Part shown: positions 37,343-47,618 of the stretch, piece by piece | How positions within the stretch are numbered: the stretch's first letter is position 1 | How the letters are laid out: every line of letters starts with the position of its first letter | DNA from: Corynebacterium kroppenstedtii | Lineage (GTDB): Bacteria > Actinomycetota > Actinomycetes > Mycobacteriales > Mycobacteriaceae | Direction of reading: 5' to 3' | DNA length: 64,000 bases | Assembly: GCF_016894245.1 (NCBI RefSeq) | Contig: NZ_CP069792.1 | Coordinates: 2,418,001 to 2,482,000, forward strand | The notes under the pieces: model-generated | Told to the model about the DNA's origin: nothing | The model's database searches: none | Seen by the model: only the letters and a program-made list of their open reading frames with translations | Position numbers and translations under genes: made by a program

Positions 37343-37660
37343 CTAGGCTTGCGGCGGAAGTTCTGCGACGAGGGGCGCGTCGAAATCCTGTGGCCCCAGA
37401 CGGGCAGCACCACCCGGCGATCCGAGATCGTCGAAGAACGCGGCGTTCGCGTCGTTGTAGTCGATCCACTCGTCGGGGACGTCATCCTCGTAGAAGATCG
37501 CTTCCACGGGACACACCGGTTCGCACGCCCCGCAATCGACACATTCGTCGGGGTGGATGTATAGACTGCGAACGCCCTCGTAGATGCAGTCAACCGGGCA
37601 TTCCTCAACACATGCCTTATCCTTCACGTCAACGCAGGGTTCCGCGATGGTGTAAGCCAT
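37343..37660 (-). CDS. fdxA: 7Fe ferredoxin
   Basis: A 105-residue ferredoxin. The N-terminal half carries both clusters: [19 protein letters not shown] (a 3Fe-4S type with one Cys of the usual set shifted) and [19 protein letters not shown] (4Fe-4S). The acidic C-terminal extension is typical of actinobacterial 7Fe ferredoxins. It passes electrons to partners such as cytochromes P450 or oxidoreductases. AGGAGGAG lies 5-10 nt before the ATG, one of the strongest ribosome binding sites in this window. Confidence 0.92.
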   Translation of the reverse strand: MAYTIAEPCVDVKDKACVEECPVDCIYEGVRSLYIHPDECVDCGACEPVCPVEAIFYEDDVPDEWIDYNDANAAFFDDLGSPGGAARLGPQDFDAPLVAELPPQA

Positions 37661-37904
37661 AGTCTCCTCCTCTTTCGCCTTTTCTTCCCGTTGTCTTCCT
37701 GTTGTGCAGTGTTACGACGTCGTCACCGTCGGATCGCTGCGCCGTGGCTGGTCTTGCCATGCCTGTTCTTGTTGTCCGAACTGGGGTCAGGGCGCGCCCA
37801 ATGTCGTCAAGCGGTTCCATGATGCCACGCGTCAAACAAAAAATGAACCTATCTGTCTACTTTTCGTCTGCGGGGGCAGCGTTTTATGGCCATTACCAGT
37901 CTAT

Positions 37905-38417
37905 TTACTTTTTCTTTGTGGGGTTATTTTTCTCCTTGGGACGTTTGCCACCCGTCGTCGTGGTGGATGGGGGTGGATTGACCTGATCCATCGACGAGAC
38001 CACCGACCGCATCAACGGCCACGCCGCACCCGCGACACCGGCGATCATGAATACGACTCCCACGAGGTTGGGCACGATCCACGTTGTTCCCCGCGTCCCT
38101 GGCAGCGACGGCCACGTGACAGCGATGAAATAGAGCACGATCCACGTCACACCGGGAAGGCTGGCCCACGCCAACTTTTTCGTCCACAGCAGCGCCGTCG
38201 TCCCGAGGACATAGTTGAAGCCAGCTGCGATGAGAATCATATAAGGGAACGGGTAGGTGTGGCCGCCGATGGTAATTCGACTGCCCAGGTACACCATCTC
38301 CAAGAAGAACGACAGTGCAGACCCGACAGTCAACCAGGCGATGCCTGCAATGCGCTCCCCCTTGCTCACGTCTTCACGCGGCTGGGAATGGTTGGGGTCT
38401 CCCCAATGTTTTTCCAT
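37905..38417 (-). CDS. Hypothetical four-helix membrane protein
   Basis: A 170-residue protein with about four membrane helices (IAGIAWLTVGSALSFFLEMVY, YMILIAAGFNYVLGTTALLW, LPGVTWIVLYFIAVTW, IVPNLVGVVFMIAGVAGAAW). The C-terminal tail is Pro/Thr/Lys-rich and ends in KKK. The ATG at 38417 has GGGGAAG upstream, better than the frame start at 38480. It lies 13 nt after the mshB stop, so the two are probably one operon with the peptide-binding gene. Confidence 0.7.
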   Translation of the reverse strand: MEKHWGDPNHSQPREDVSKGERIAGIAWLTVGSALSFFLEMVYLGSRITIGGHTYPFPYMILIAAGFNYVLGTTALLWTKKLAWASLPGVTWIVLYFIAVTWPSLPGTRGTTWIVPNLVGVVFMIAGVAGAAWPLMRSVVSSMDQVNPPPSTTTTGGKRPKEKNNPTKKK

Positions 38418-38430
38418 AGTTCTTCCCCGC

Positions 38431-39636
38431 TTATCGACGCTGACCAGGCCGCTCGGATGCATCGTACTCTTCTCCCTCATGGGGCTGATCTAAGGAAAAC
38501 GCGCTCCGCCCTCGTGCACGCACGACTGAGGAATCGTATGCGTCGCGGGCCGGAGTAGTCTTCTCCCACGGGCCGCGTCCACCGTACGCCACCACGTAGT
38601 GTTCTTCTCTCATCAGCGGTTGAGCAATACGGTTGGACAGTGCAAACACCTTGGGGACCACAGCGGGATCGCTGACCGCCCACGCGGATTCTGGGTTCAT
38701 CCAACTCTGCCGGCCATCCGCGATCCACAATTGCGTCGCATGAGCACCCATCGCGTTCACCTGTGCCTGACTGTCCGCATCACTTAACTGCACGGCGAGG
38801 TCCACCAATTCATCCGGGACGAAGGCAAGATCCGGCTCAGTAAACTCATCCGGAGTCGTATCCGAGGACGCAGCATCACCGGCGCCCGTAACGTCGTCGG
38901 AAAAACTGAAATTCATCCCACTCGGATAAACCCATCCTTCGGGAATACGGGAGATTGTGTGGCCCGCCCGTTTGAGAGCTGTCTCACCCCGAACTGTCCA
39001 TAACACAACAGGATCCGGAATGCTCTGGTCCATAGAGGTCTCGCGACCACCTTGACGGCGTGCCAATACGGCAGAAAACAGATCCATCCCATCGCCAGGC
39101 AATTCGTCGGTTAACGCAGGCGTGGACGTATGGGGCAGCCCCGAGACGGCCGCATGAGTGATCTCGTGAGCACGAATGTGATCGGGATGCCCATAGCCGC
39201 CATCAGGCCCATACGTGACCACAATATCGGGGCAAAACTCCCTCATCAGAGCCTTGAGCGCATCAACAGCCTGCTGCCCGGAGTTCACGAATGCTCGCGG
39301 ATGGTCCGCAGACGGTGTTCCCGCCATGCCCGAATCTCGCCAGCGTCCCGCACCGCCCAGCACACACGGGCGGTGATGAACACCATTCACCCCCAGGATG
39401 CGGAGCGAATCCTCGAGCTCTCGATAACGAAAGCCTCCCAACATGTCGGCTTCATCGGCAATGAGGCCCTGCATCGGCTCACCAATGACCTCGCCCTGCT
39501 CCCCCAACGTGCAAGTGACCACACAAACATCAGCCCCGCGCCGGGAAAGGTGCGCTAACAAACCACCCGTCCACAGGGCTTCGTCGTCAGGGTGGGCATG
39601 AACAGCCATCACTCGGAGGCCACGCAAATCACTCAT
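38431..39636 (-). CDS. mshB: Mycothiol deacetylase MshB
   Basis: Removes acetate from GlcNAc-inositol in the synthesis of mycothiol, the main thiol of actinobacteria. The zinc site is AVHAHPDDEALWTGG near the N-terminus; VTYGPDGGYGHPDHIRAH is the second conserved part. The C-terminal ~200 residues include family-typical loops and a Asp/Thr-rich insert. The ATG at 39636 overlaps the upstream gene's TGA by 8 nt (ATGAGTGA), typical of coupling, so I prefer it to ATG 39648. Confidence 0.92.
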   Translation of the reverse strand: MSDLRGLRVMAVHAHPDDEALWTGGLLAHLSRRGADVCVVTCTLGEQGEVIGEPMQGLIADEADMLGGFRYRELEDSLRILGVNGVHHRPCVLGGAGRWRDSGMAGTPSADHPRAFVNSGQQAVDALKALMREFCPDIVVTYGPDGGYGHPDHIRAHEITHAAVSGLPHTSTPALTDELPGDGMDLFSAVLARRQGGRETSMDQSIPDPVVLWTVRGETALKRAGHTISRIPEGWVYPSGMNFSFSDDVTGAGDAASSDTTPDEFTEPDLAFVPDELVDLAVQLSDADSQAQVNAMGAHATQLWIADGRQSWMNPESAWAVSDPAVVPKVFALSNRIAQPLMREEHYVVAYGGRGPWEKTTPARDAYDSSVVRARGRSAFSLDQPHEGEEYDASERPGQRR

Positions 39637-41656
39637 GACTGGAGGCATCCTCCTTATTGTCGTCCTTTGTATCGTTCTTGCTTTCGACGTTCGGATTGTC
39701 CTTGTTCTCGGCGGTCTGACTACTACCAGGCTGGAGCACTGAGTAGTCCTCGTTACGCGTCCACAGCGGCGCAGTCACAAAAATTCCGCCGCGCTCCGTC
39801 GTGGGAAGCTCGCCCGACTTGAGTGGCAAGCGAGGGGCTTCCAAGGCGGGGGTCGTCGCGAACACTTCGGTGTCCTGAAGTAACGCTAGACTGACAGCCT
39901 GGGAGTTCACTTTCTCAATAACTTTCTGCTTCATGCCATCGACATCGGCGAACCCCTCGGCGGCTTCCTTCACCTCATTATCGATCTCAGAGTCACACAA
40001 ACCAGACATATTGGCTGCTCGGGCATACTTTTTCTCCCTCGACTTACGAGCGTCCCCGCCCTCCGTGGCACTAGGCGTGGCGTTACCCGACGTCGGAACT
40101 GGTTCAGATAACGACGATGACGGAGCTGAACTCTCCGGCTCCATCAATTCCGAACTTTTATCGGAATCCATCTCTTTCGACGGTCGATCAGCCGATGTGC
40201 ACCCGTAATGGCTCGCCAACGCGGATGCAGTGGTATCACCCGATTGCCACGCGACGGTCGCGTCGGCAAGACCGAAGGGAAGAACAGATTCGACGATGTC
40301 AAGAGCCGGCAAAACGAGCGCTTTCGCGGGAAAACCAGCCTGCGTGAGTTGGTCAGCCACCGTACGCGCGGCAGTCACTGCTGCATCATCCGACTGATCA
40401 ACGGCAATCCGGAAAGGCCTGGACAAAGCCGGGAATGCAGACTCCGAACCGGGCACAGCGGTGCCTGAAATCGTGGCCTCATCATGCGGTGCGCTCACTT
40501 CCATCCGCTCCCCAGCAATGCGGGCAACAGTATCCCGATCCACACTGTTAAGTATCCGCGCGCGCTCCCCCACATCATCCATATGCGGTGCAGCCGTGTT
40601 CAGCGACAACATCAGATAGCGGTTTTTCGGCGATACTTGCACCACGGAATGCGGTACCGAATCCAGCGACAGCTGCGTGGTTGCTTTCGGACGCAACGCC
40701 GCCCCTTGGACCTGCCCATTACGTAACATTTCCGCAGCCTCGGCAGCATTGTCCTGGGCCTGGAGAACGATCTTATCTGTCTTCGCGAGGTTACTTCCCC
40801 AATAACGGTCATTGCGCACCAATGTCACAATGCCACGGCCACTATCAATGGATTCCACCGAAAATCGGTTCCCCGACACGGGAACCGAATCCCTTAACAT
40901 TGTTTGGAAGTTACTGGACGAGCGGTACAGGTGGCTGGGCAGCAGGTTAGTGAACAGTGAACGCCATGCTACGTACGGCTGATCAAAATGAACGTCCACC
41001 TGGTGGCCGCTCTCAGTCGAGGTCACGCTGCTTATTGCTTCGTACCCCGCCGGATCTTCAACCCCCGGCTGCGAGATCATTTGCTTCCACAAATATTCAA
41101 AGTCAGCGCCCGTGATCGGAGTGCCATCCGACCACTGCGCATCTGAGGCAATGGTATAGCGCACCGTAAACGGCTGTGGCGACGCTGATTCTGACGGCGC
41201 CGCCGACTCTGAGGGCGATACCGATCCTGAGGATACTGTCCCACTGCCTTCCACTACCTCGGCAGAGTCAAGGAGGTCCTGGTTCAGCTCCAGTTCCCCA
41301 CCATCCTTTTCGACGAACGGGCTGGGCAGCACCAGTGAGGCCATATGGTCGACCAACGGAGTGTCATCGGAAACCAGATGTGGATTAAACCCCGGGCTGA
41401 CATCACTGACCGCAAACGTAATTTTTTCCGATTGCCGGGACGCGGTGTCGTCGTTGTTTTTATTCCCATCGCCGGAATTGACGACGGGTGCCGACCCGGG
41501 GCGCGCGCTACAGCCGGCCAACACAGATGTAGACGCAACACCGACTGCAACGCTAGCAGCCACAACCGCCCTCAGGGCAGTGGACGTCACGCCATTCGGA
41601 TGAGCATGAGAGCGCACCCGAATGGTGGGTCGGTGTCGTTTACGCGTTGTGTTCAT
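39629..41656 (-). CDS. Peptide-type ABC transporter substrate-binding lipoprotein
   Basis: A 675-residue family 5 solute-binding protein (DppA/OppA type). The signal peptide ends with the lipobox STSVLAGC (about residue 48). The mature part has SDAQWSDGTPITGADFEYLW, the family motif. Ser/Pro/Glu-rich insertions lie at about residues 150-170 and 500-545, and the tail is Asp/Lys-rich. Permease and ATPase genes are not adjacent, so it is an orphan binder or has another role. It overlaps mshB by 8 nt. Confidence 0.85.
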   Translation of the reverse strand: MNTTRKRHRPTIRVRSHAHPNGVTSTALRAVVAASVAVGVASTSVLAGCSARPGSAPVVNSGDGNKNNDDTASRQSEKITFAVSDVSPGFNPHLVSDDTPLVDHMASLVLPSPFVEKDGGELELNQDLLDSAEVVEGSGTVSSGSVSPSESAAPSESASPQPFTVRYTIASDAQWSDGTPITGADFEYLWKQMISQPGVEDPAGYEAISSVTSTESGHQVDVHFDQPYVAWRSLFTNLLPSHLYRSSSNFQTMLRDSVPVSGNRFSVESIDSGRGIVTLVRNDRYWGSNLAKTDKIVLQAQDNAAEAAEMLRNGQVQGAALRPKATTQLSLDSVPHSVVQVSPKNRYLMLSLNTAAPHMDDVGERARILNSVDRDTVARIAGERMEVSAPHDEATISGTAVPGSESAFPALSRPFRIAVDQSDDAAVTAARTVADQLTQAGFPAKALVLPALDIVESVLPFGLADATVAWQSGDTTASALASHYGCTSADRPSKEMDSDKSSELMEPESSAPSSSLSEPVPTSGNATPSATEGGDARKSREKKYARAANMSGLCDSEIDNEVKEAAEGFADVDGMKQKVIEKVNSQAVSLALLQDTEVFATTPALEAPRLPLKSGELPTTERGGIFVTAPLWTRNEDYSVLQPGSSQTAENKDNPNVESKNDTKDDNKEDASSHE

Positions 41657-41686
41657 TATCCATCGCGGCCATTAAGGCTACTGTCG

Positions 41687-43609
41687 TTATTTCTTCCCCT
41701 GCTTCGCTTTTTGCTTAGCGTGTGCAGCAGCGCGTCCTCGTTCTTTGGCATCCAAGATCACTTTCCGCACACGGATGTTCTTCGGTGTGGCTTCGACGCA
41801 TTCATCGCCACCACAGAATTCCATGGCCTCATCCAAGGAGAGGGTATGAGCTTTGGCCAGGGTGACCGTCGTTTCCGCCGTCGCGGAACGCATGTTGGTT
41901 AGCTTCTTTTCCTTCGTGATGTTGACGTCCATGTCTTCTTCGCGGTTATTCGCACCAACAACCATGCCTTCATAGGCTTCCACACCAGGTTCGACGAAGA
42001 ACTGACCCCGGTCAGCCAGCTGCTGCAAGGCGTAAGCGGTGATCTGCCCGGCGCGGTCAGCAACCAAGGACCCTGACGCCCTGTCTTTAATATCGCCAGC
42101 CCACGGCTTGTATCCATCGCTGTAGGAGTTTGCGATACCCGTACCGCGGGTTTCTGTCATGAACGTGGTTCGGAACCCGATGAGACCACGCGCAGGCACG
42201 GAGTATTCCATGCGGATCCACCCGCCGGCACCGTTGTCCATGGACAGCATCGTGCCCTTCCGGGCGGCCATGAGCTGTGTGACGGCCCCTTGATGTTCCG
42301 ACGGGACATCGATAACGAGGTGCTCAAAGGGCTCGTGAAGGGTGCCATCGATAGTGCGAGTCACCACTTGTGGCTTGCCGACGGTCAGCTCGAAGCCTTC
42401 GCGGCGCATGGTTTCCACCAGCACGGATAGTGCCATTTCACCGCGGCCTTGAACTTCCCACGCATCTGGGCGCTCGGTCGGCAAGACTTTCAACGAAACG
42501 TTACCGATGAGTTCTTGCTCCAGGCGGGACTTCACCAAGCGAGCGGTGAGTTTGTCGCCACCACCGCGACCGGCCAAGGGCGAGGTGTTCACACCGATGG
42601 TCATCGAGATCGCTGGTTCGTCGACGGTGATCGGCGGCATTGCTTCGGGGTGCTCGGGATCCGCGAGGGTATCGCCAATCATGATTTCATCGATACCTGC
42701 GACGGCTCCGATGTCGCCGGCGATGACCTGGTCAGTGGGGACGCGCTTCACGCCGTCTTGACGCAGAAGTTCCGAAATTTTCGCGGTCTTGGTATGCGAG
42801 TTTCCGTCGCTATCGTGGTGAATCCAGGCGACCTGCTGCCCCTTCTTCAGGATGCCGCGGAACACGCGCACGAGGCCGATACGCCCCAGGAACGAGGACG
42901 AGTCCAAGTTGGTGACGTGCGCCTGCAAAGGAGCGTCAATCTCAGCAGATGGCTCTGGCAAAACGTCATACAAGACGTTGAACAGGTCTTGAAGATCCTC
43001 AGCGTCGGGTACATTCCCGTTACCGGGATTCTCCGTGGACGCCTTCCCGGCGCGACCGGACGCATACAGAACAGGCAGCTCCAAATTCTTTTCGGCAGCT
43101 TCCTGAGCCTCCGGATCATCCAAGGACGCAGCCAATTCGAGCAAAAGGTCCTGGGCTTCGTCGACAACCTCGTCGATACGAGCGTCGGGACGGTCAGTCT
43201 TATTCACGACGATGATGACGGGCATCTTCGCTTCCAACGCTTTGCCCAACACAAAACGCGTTTGAGGAAGAGGCCCCTCGGAAGCGTCGATAAGGAGGAC
43301 GACACCATCAACCATGGATAGTCCACGCTCGACCTCACCGCCGAAGTCGGCGTGGCCGGGGGTGTCAATGACATTAATAATCAAATCGGTGCCATTTTTG
43401 CCCATCCCCTTGCGATGGATAGCCGTGTTCTTGGCAAGGATGGTGATACCCTTTTCCTTCTCCAAATCCCCCGAGTCCATGACCCGGTCGACGACCTCGT
43501 CATGATCGCCGAACACGCCTGACTGCTGAAGCATGGCATCAACAAGTGTGGTTTTGCCATGGTCAACGTGGGCGACAATGGCAACATTGCGAAACTCTGG
43601 ATGGCTCAC
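41687..43609 (-). CDS. typA: Ribosome-associated GTPase TypA/BipA
   Basis: A 640-residue translational GTPase. G1 is IVAHVDHGKTTLVDAML, G3 is IDTPGHADFGGEVER, G4 is VVNKTDRPDARIDEV, and the C-terminal domain is typical of BipA. It binds the ribosome and helps assembly and stress adaptation. The GTG at 43609 is preceded by AGGAG and gives the conserved SHPEFRNVAIVAHVDH. The longer frame to 43684 adds unrelated residues. Confidence 0.95.
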   Translation of the reverse strand: MSHPEFRNVAIVAHVDHGKTTLVDAMLQQSGVFGDHDEVVDRVMDSGDLEKEKGITILAKNTAIHRKGMGKNGTDLIINVIDTPGHADFGGEVERGLSMVDGVVLLIDASEGPLPQTRFVLGKALEAKMPVIIVVNKTDRPDARIDEVVDEAQDLLLELAASLDDPEAQEAAEKNLELPVLYASGRAGKASTENPGNGNVPDAEDLQDLFNVLYDVLPEPSAEIDAPLQAHVTNLDSSSFLGRIGLVRVFRGILKKGQQVAWIHHDSDGNSHTKTAKISELLRQDGVKRVPTDQVIAGDIGAVAGIDEIMIGDTLADPEHPEAMPPITVDEPAISMTIGVNTSPLAGRGGGDKLTARLVKSRLEQELIGNVSLKVLPTERPDAWEVQGRGEMALSVLVETMRREGFELTVGKPQVVTRTIDGTLHEPFEHLVIDVPSEHQGAVTQLMAARKGTMLSMDNGAGGWIRMEYSVPARGLIGFRTTFMTETRGTGIANSYSDGYKPWAGDIKDRASGSLVADRAGQITAYALQQLADRGQFFVEPGVEAYEGMVVGANNREEDMDVNITKEKKLTNMRSATAETTVTLAKAHTLSLDEAMEFCGGDECVEATPKNIRVRKVILDAKERGRAAAHAKQKAKQGKK

Positions 43610-43821
43610 TGAGCAAAATCTCCTGGGGTAGAAAAACTCACCGTAGGTCAAGGGCGGTGAGCGAGGGTGACGCGGCATCTCCACCGGTCACACCATGGGG
43701 CACCCGAACGTGCGAATCGTGCTCAGGCTACCACCTCCCCCTATCCCTTTCATCTTTCCTATGCTGTGTGGTGGTACAGCCTTGGTTCGATATCACGCCA
43801 ACTTCTCGTTAGGACACTGTC

Positions 43822-46800
43822 ATGCGCATTCTTTTTCTCGGATTCGGTGGCTCCATTGCGCTCACTATGCACTCCGCATGGGACGAATTCCGCGAGAAGT
43901 ATGCCGCAGACACCGCGGACCCCGACGACGAGACCGCTGGGGCTGGTGCTGGCGATGCTGGTGGTACTGAACCTGTTGATTTACGTCACCGGCCTTTCGA
44001 CGCCGGGACCCTAGCAACCGCAGACGATCTTGATGCACAACTGGCTGCAGCTGATGCCGTGTTCGTCCAAGGTCCGATGACGCCAGAGGATATCGACGCT
44101 CTGGGGACAGCCCTTGACACGGCCATTGAGGAAACGCACAAGTCCGGGCGTGCGTTCGTCGTCTCTGCATCGGTGCCCTGTGCCGACCCCATCGTTGACC
44201 GGGCAACCTCACCTCGGCCAGGAATCACAGCGCGTCTGCGGGAAGCGCTCCGGCAACTCACGCCCGGTGGAATGTGCCACGCCATCCGCCTGGTGCGCAC
44301 CGTCTTAGCCGGGGCACCCGATCCTGGTTCTCTCGCACAGTCACGGCCGCACGGCATCATTTCTCTTGACGACGATGACCTCTTGCGCGCCTGCGGGTAT
44401 TCCGTGAGTCCGACGGGTGGGGAAACTTCGGCCGATGGGGATCACCGCCCCCAGATCGTTCGCGCTCCAGAGGGCGTACGCATTGGAATTGCCGCCAGCC
44501 CATTCCAAGTTGCCAGCCACGACACCCTCGCGGTCTCGTATATCGCGAAACTCGTTGAGGCCAGTGGCGCTACAGCCATCGTGTGGGCAGGAGATCCCAC
44601 CGACGTGCCCGATGGCGTCGAGCCTCCACCAGCCGTGGACGCATGGATGAACCTCACCGGTTTCACGCTTGCGGGAACGCACGCGAATCCTCGCGTCAAT
44701 AATGGCGTCGAGTTCCTTACAGACTCCGGCGTTCCCATGATCACCCCGGTCCCCCTCTTGCGGATGCCCTTGGATCGGTGGCAAACGTCGGATCTGCCTG
44801 GTTTGACAGCGGGCCAGGTATCAATGAATATCGCTATTCCTGAATTCGAATCAGGAATAGCTCCATGGGTGATCGGTGGGCGTGGTATTCCGGCCGTTAA
44901 CTCTGCTGACCCCGATCACCCCGTCGACCCGCGACTCGCCGTCGAGCGCATGCTTCCCGACCCCTACATGTGCGCACTCGTGGTGAACCGCGCCATCAGA
45001 ACCGTGGCACTCCGCCGCCTGCCCGCGGGTCAGCGAAAACTCTCCATCACCATTTTTGGCCACGACGCCGACGGGACAATTGGTACCGCCGCACATCTCG
45101 ATGTGTTCCGCTCGCTGTGGAACTTCCTCCACCACCTCCGCGCCGAGGGCTATACCGTCGATATCCCCGAATCTCCGGAGGCCCTGGTCGATAGCCTTTT
45201 CGATTCCGACGCGGGTAACCGCAATACGAGCCATGTCGCAGCAACATGGCCCGCCACGGAGTACAACAAGGCGTTAACGTCGTCGCAAGTCAGCCGGATC
45301 GATCGACTATGGACGCGGACCCCAGGAATGATCGACACGGACGGCCGCGACCTCTTCATCCGCGGCGTTCGCCTTGGCAATGTGTTCATCGGCGTACAAC
45401 CAGATTTTGGGGATGTCGCGGACCCCCTCAACGTCCTCATGGCGCCCGAAGCCTCCCCCTCACATTCTTTCGCCGCCTATTACCTCTGGCTGGAACACGA
45501 ATTCAGCCACGACGTCATGCTCCATTGGGGGACCCACGGGGCGTTGGAATTCATGCCCGGGCGTTCCACCGGGCTGATCAAGGATGACTGGCCGCTGCTC
45601 CTCACCGACAGCGTCCCGCATTCGTATTTGTACGCAATGAGCAATCCCGCTGAGGGCACGATCGCGAAACGTCGATCCTTCGCGGGGTTAATCAGCTACC
45701 TCACTCCCCAACTTATCGACGCTGGCCTCCACGGTGCCCTCGCCGCGGCCGCCGAGGAAGCCTTCAGGCTGTTAACGTCGGCAAAGGACGGCTCGACGGA
45801 GCTGAATGCTGAGACCTGTTCTGAATTGGTCACGTTGGCCGCCGAAGCGGATCTGACCGACTATCCCCCACCCAACAGCGACGATGCAGGGAATGGCGAT
45901 AGAGCGAACGGCGATACAGGGAACGTAGAACACGGCGGGGGCGACGATTCCCACAATCTCTGGCATGAATGGGTCAGTAACGTTTCCGCTACCGCAGAGC
46001 GGATCCGCCGTACCCCTATTCCAGAAGGCCTTCACACTCTCGGCGAGCCTCTCAGCGAGGATAAAACTGGACGGATACTGAGCCTCGCCTGCACCTACCC
46101 GTTGGCGACGTCCGATCCCCTTGCTGATCACCTGGACGAAGAACACATCACGGCGGCCGTCAACGCCGTCGTCCATGACGATTTCGCGCGATTCACTTCC
46201 CTCGTGGCGGGCGCATTCGATAGTGATGCGGAGACCACAACTGCAACCCCGACGTCGTGGTTCCGCCACCTCCGTCGGCTCCACTCCCAACTAACGTCGT
46301 CGAAGGAAACCGAGGGGCTCCTCGCGGCACTATCCGGAAACTATATTCCCCCTGCACCCGGAGGAGAACCCGCATCACGCCCTGAATCCCTCCCCACTGG
46401 CCGGAACACACATGGCGCCGACCCGGCCACCATGCCCACGCCCACTGCGGCCCGACGCGGCGCGGCCACCGCCGACGCACTCGTCGAACAAATACGGCAC
46501 GAAGAAGGCCACTACCCCGAATCCATCGCCATGGTGATCTGGGGAATGGACAACGTCAAAACCAACGGCGAAGGCATTGCACAAGCATTTCATTTGATCG
46601 GTGCAGAGCCTCTCACCGACGAGCGGGGACGCGTCAGCCGATTCCGGATCATCCCCCTCGAGGAGTTGAGACGGCCGCGCGTCGACGTCGTCTGCACCAT
46701 GTCGGGCGTCGGCCGAGATCTTCTCGCGGGCCCCATGGAGCTGCTTGACGATGCCATCCACGCCATCGCGTCACTACCCGAAGAAGCCGCGGATAATCCC

Positions 46801-47598
46801 CTTCGAGCCCACGCCATGCAACAGGCGGAAGAACTTGGCCTGGACCTCGATTCGGCCGCGACCCGCATTTATGCGACCGCGCCGGGCAATTATGGGACCG
46901 GTGTTAATAAGCTCGTGCAGTCCTCGGAGTGGGATGACAATTCCGATTTGGCTGAAGTGTATCTGCAACGAATGGGACACGCGTGGGGCAAGCACGTTAA
47001 GGGCAAGGAGAACCGGGCTCTCTTGGAGTCCAGTCTGTCTCGTGTTTCCGCCACATTCCAGAATGTGGATTCGACTGAGATTTCGTTGGCCGGCGTCGAC
47101 CATTATTTCGAGTTCCTGGGCGGTGTGTCGAGCGTCGTCGAGACGGTATCGGGTGCACGGCCATCCGCGAAGGTTTCTCACGCTTGGCAGCATGAGACCA
47201 ATGTTGAGTCGCTGGATGATGCGATGAGGTTGGAGTCTCGGACGCGTCTGCTCAATCCCGCCTGGTATGAAGCCCAGCTCAAGCATGGTTATCAGGGTGT
47301 GGCGAACATCCGGTCCCGTTTTGAAAACACGTTCGGTATGCAGGCTACGGCCCGCGTCGTCGATAATTGGGTTTTTGACCGAACTGCGTCCACATTTATT
47401 ACCGACGATGACATGCGCGAACGGTTAGCCGAGCACAATCCTGCAGCTGTTCTCTCGATGACGGAGCGTCTGCTTGAGGCCGCGGACCGTGGCCTCTGGG
47501 ACACAGACGACGATCTACTCGACCAATTGGAAGATATTTCAGATAGCCTGGATGCGACCGTCGAAGGTGTTACTCCGATGTCTTCCGCCCGGCACTAA
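43822..47598 (+). CDS. cobN: Cobaltochelatase large subunit CobN
   Basis: A 1258-residue CobN/ChlH-family protein, the porphyrin/corrin-binding subunit of an ATP-driven metal chelatase. The hallmark HWGTHGALEFMPGRSTG is at about residue 565, with EGHYPESIAMVIWGMDNVK and the C-terminal YLQRMGHAWGKH and ENTFGMQATARVVDNWVFD. A linker at about 690-715 is Gly/Asn/Asp-rich with GNGDRANGD-type repeats. It is followed by chlI and chlD on the same strand with 20 and about 66 nt gaps. AGGAC precedes the ATG. The substrate is most likely hydrogenobyrinate a,c-diamide with cobalt. No other cob gene is in the window. Confidence 0.93.
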   Translation: MRILFLGFGGSIALTMHSAWDEFREKYAADTADPDDETAGAGAGDAGGTEPVDLRHRPFDAGTLATADDLDAQLAAADAVFVQGPMTPEDIDALGTALDTAIEETHKSGRAFVVSASVPCADPIVDRATSPRPGITARLREALRQLTPGGMCHAIRLVRTVLAGAPDPGSLAQSRPHGIISLDDDDLLRACGYSVSPTGGETSADGDHRPQIVRAPEGVRIGIAASPFQVASHDTLAVSYIAKLVEASGATAIVWAGDPTDVPDGVEPPPAVDAWMNLTGFTLAGTHANPRVNNGVEFLTDSGVPMITPVPLLRMPLDRWQTSDLPGLTAGQVSMNIAIPEFESGIAPWVIGGRGIPAVNSADPDHPVDPRLAVERMLPDPYMCALVVNRAIRTVALRRLPAGQRKLSITIFGHDADGTIGTAAHLDVFRSLWNFLHHLRAEGYTVDIPESPEALVDSLFDSDAGNRNTSHVAATWPATEYNKALTSSQVSRIDRLWTRTPGMIDTDGRDLFIRGVRLGNVFIGVQPDFGDVADPLNVLMAPEASPSHSFAAYYLWLEHEFSHDVMLHWGTHGALEFMPGRSTGLIKDDWPLLLTDSVPHSYLYAMSNPAEGTIAKRRSFAGLISYLTPQLIDAGLHGALAAAAEEAFRLLTSAKDGSTELNAETCSELVTLAAEADLTDYPPPNSDDAGNGDRANGDTGNVEHGGGDDSHNLWHEWVSNVSATAERIRRTPIPEGLHTLGEPLSEDKTGRILSLACTYPLATSDPLADHLDEEHITAAVNAVVHDDFARFTSLVAGAFDSDAETTTATPTSWFRHLRRLHSQLTSSKETEGLLAALSGNYIPPAPGGEPASRPESLPTGRNTHGADPATMPTPTAARRGAATADALVEQIRHEEGHYPESIAMVIWGMDNVKTNGEGIAQAFHLIGAEPLTDERGRVSRFRIIPLEELRRPRVDVVCTMSGVGRDLLAGPMELLDDAIHAIASLPEEAADNPLRAHAMQQAEELGLDLDSAATRIYATAPGNYGTGVNKLVQSSEWDDNSDLAEVYLQRMGHAWGKHVKGKENRALLESSLSRVSATFQNVDSTEISLAGVDHYFEFLGGVSSVVETVSGARPSAKVSHAWQHETNVESLDDAMRLESRTRLLNPAWYEAQLKHGYQGVANIRSRFENTFGMQATARVVDNWVFDRTASTFITDDDMRERLAEHNPAAVLSMTERLLEAADRGLWDTDDDLLDQLEDISDSLDATVEGVTPMSSARH

Positions 47599-47618
47599 CG
47601 CGAATCGTAGGTAACCGA

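Noticed and set aside
37704..38558. Plus-strand frame of 284 codons between the ferredoxin and mshB genes
   Set aside because: Antisense to the membrane protein at 37905-38417; Arg/His-rich shadow translation.
43610..43821. Cobalamin riboswitch upstream of cobN
   Set aside because: No B12-box sequence or fitting stems were found in the 212 nt.
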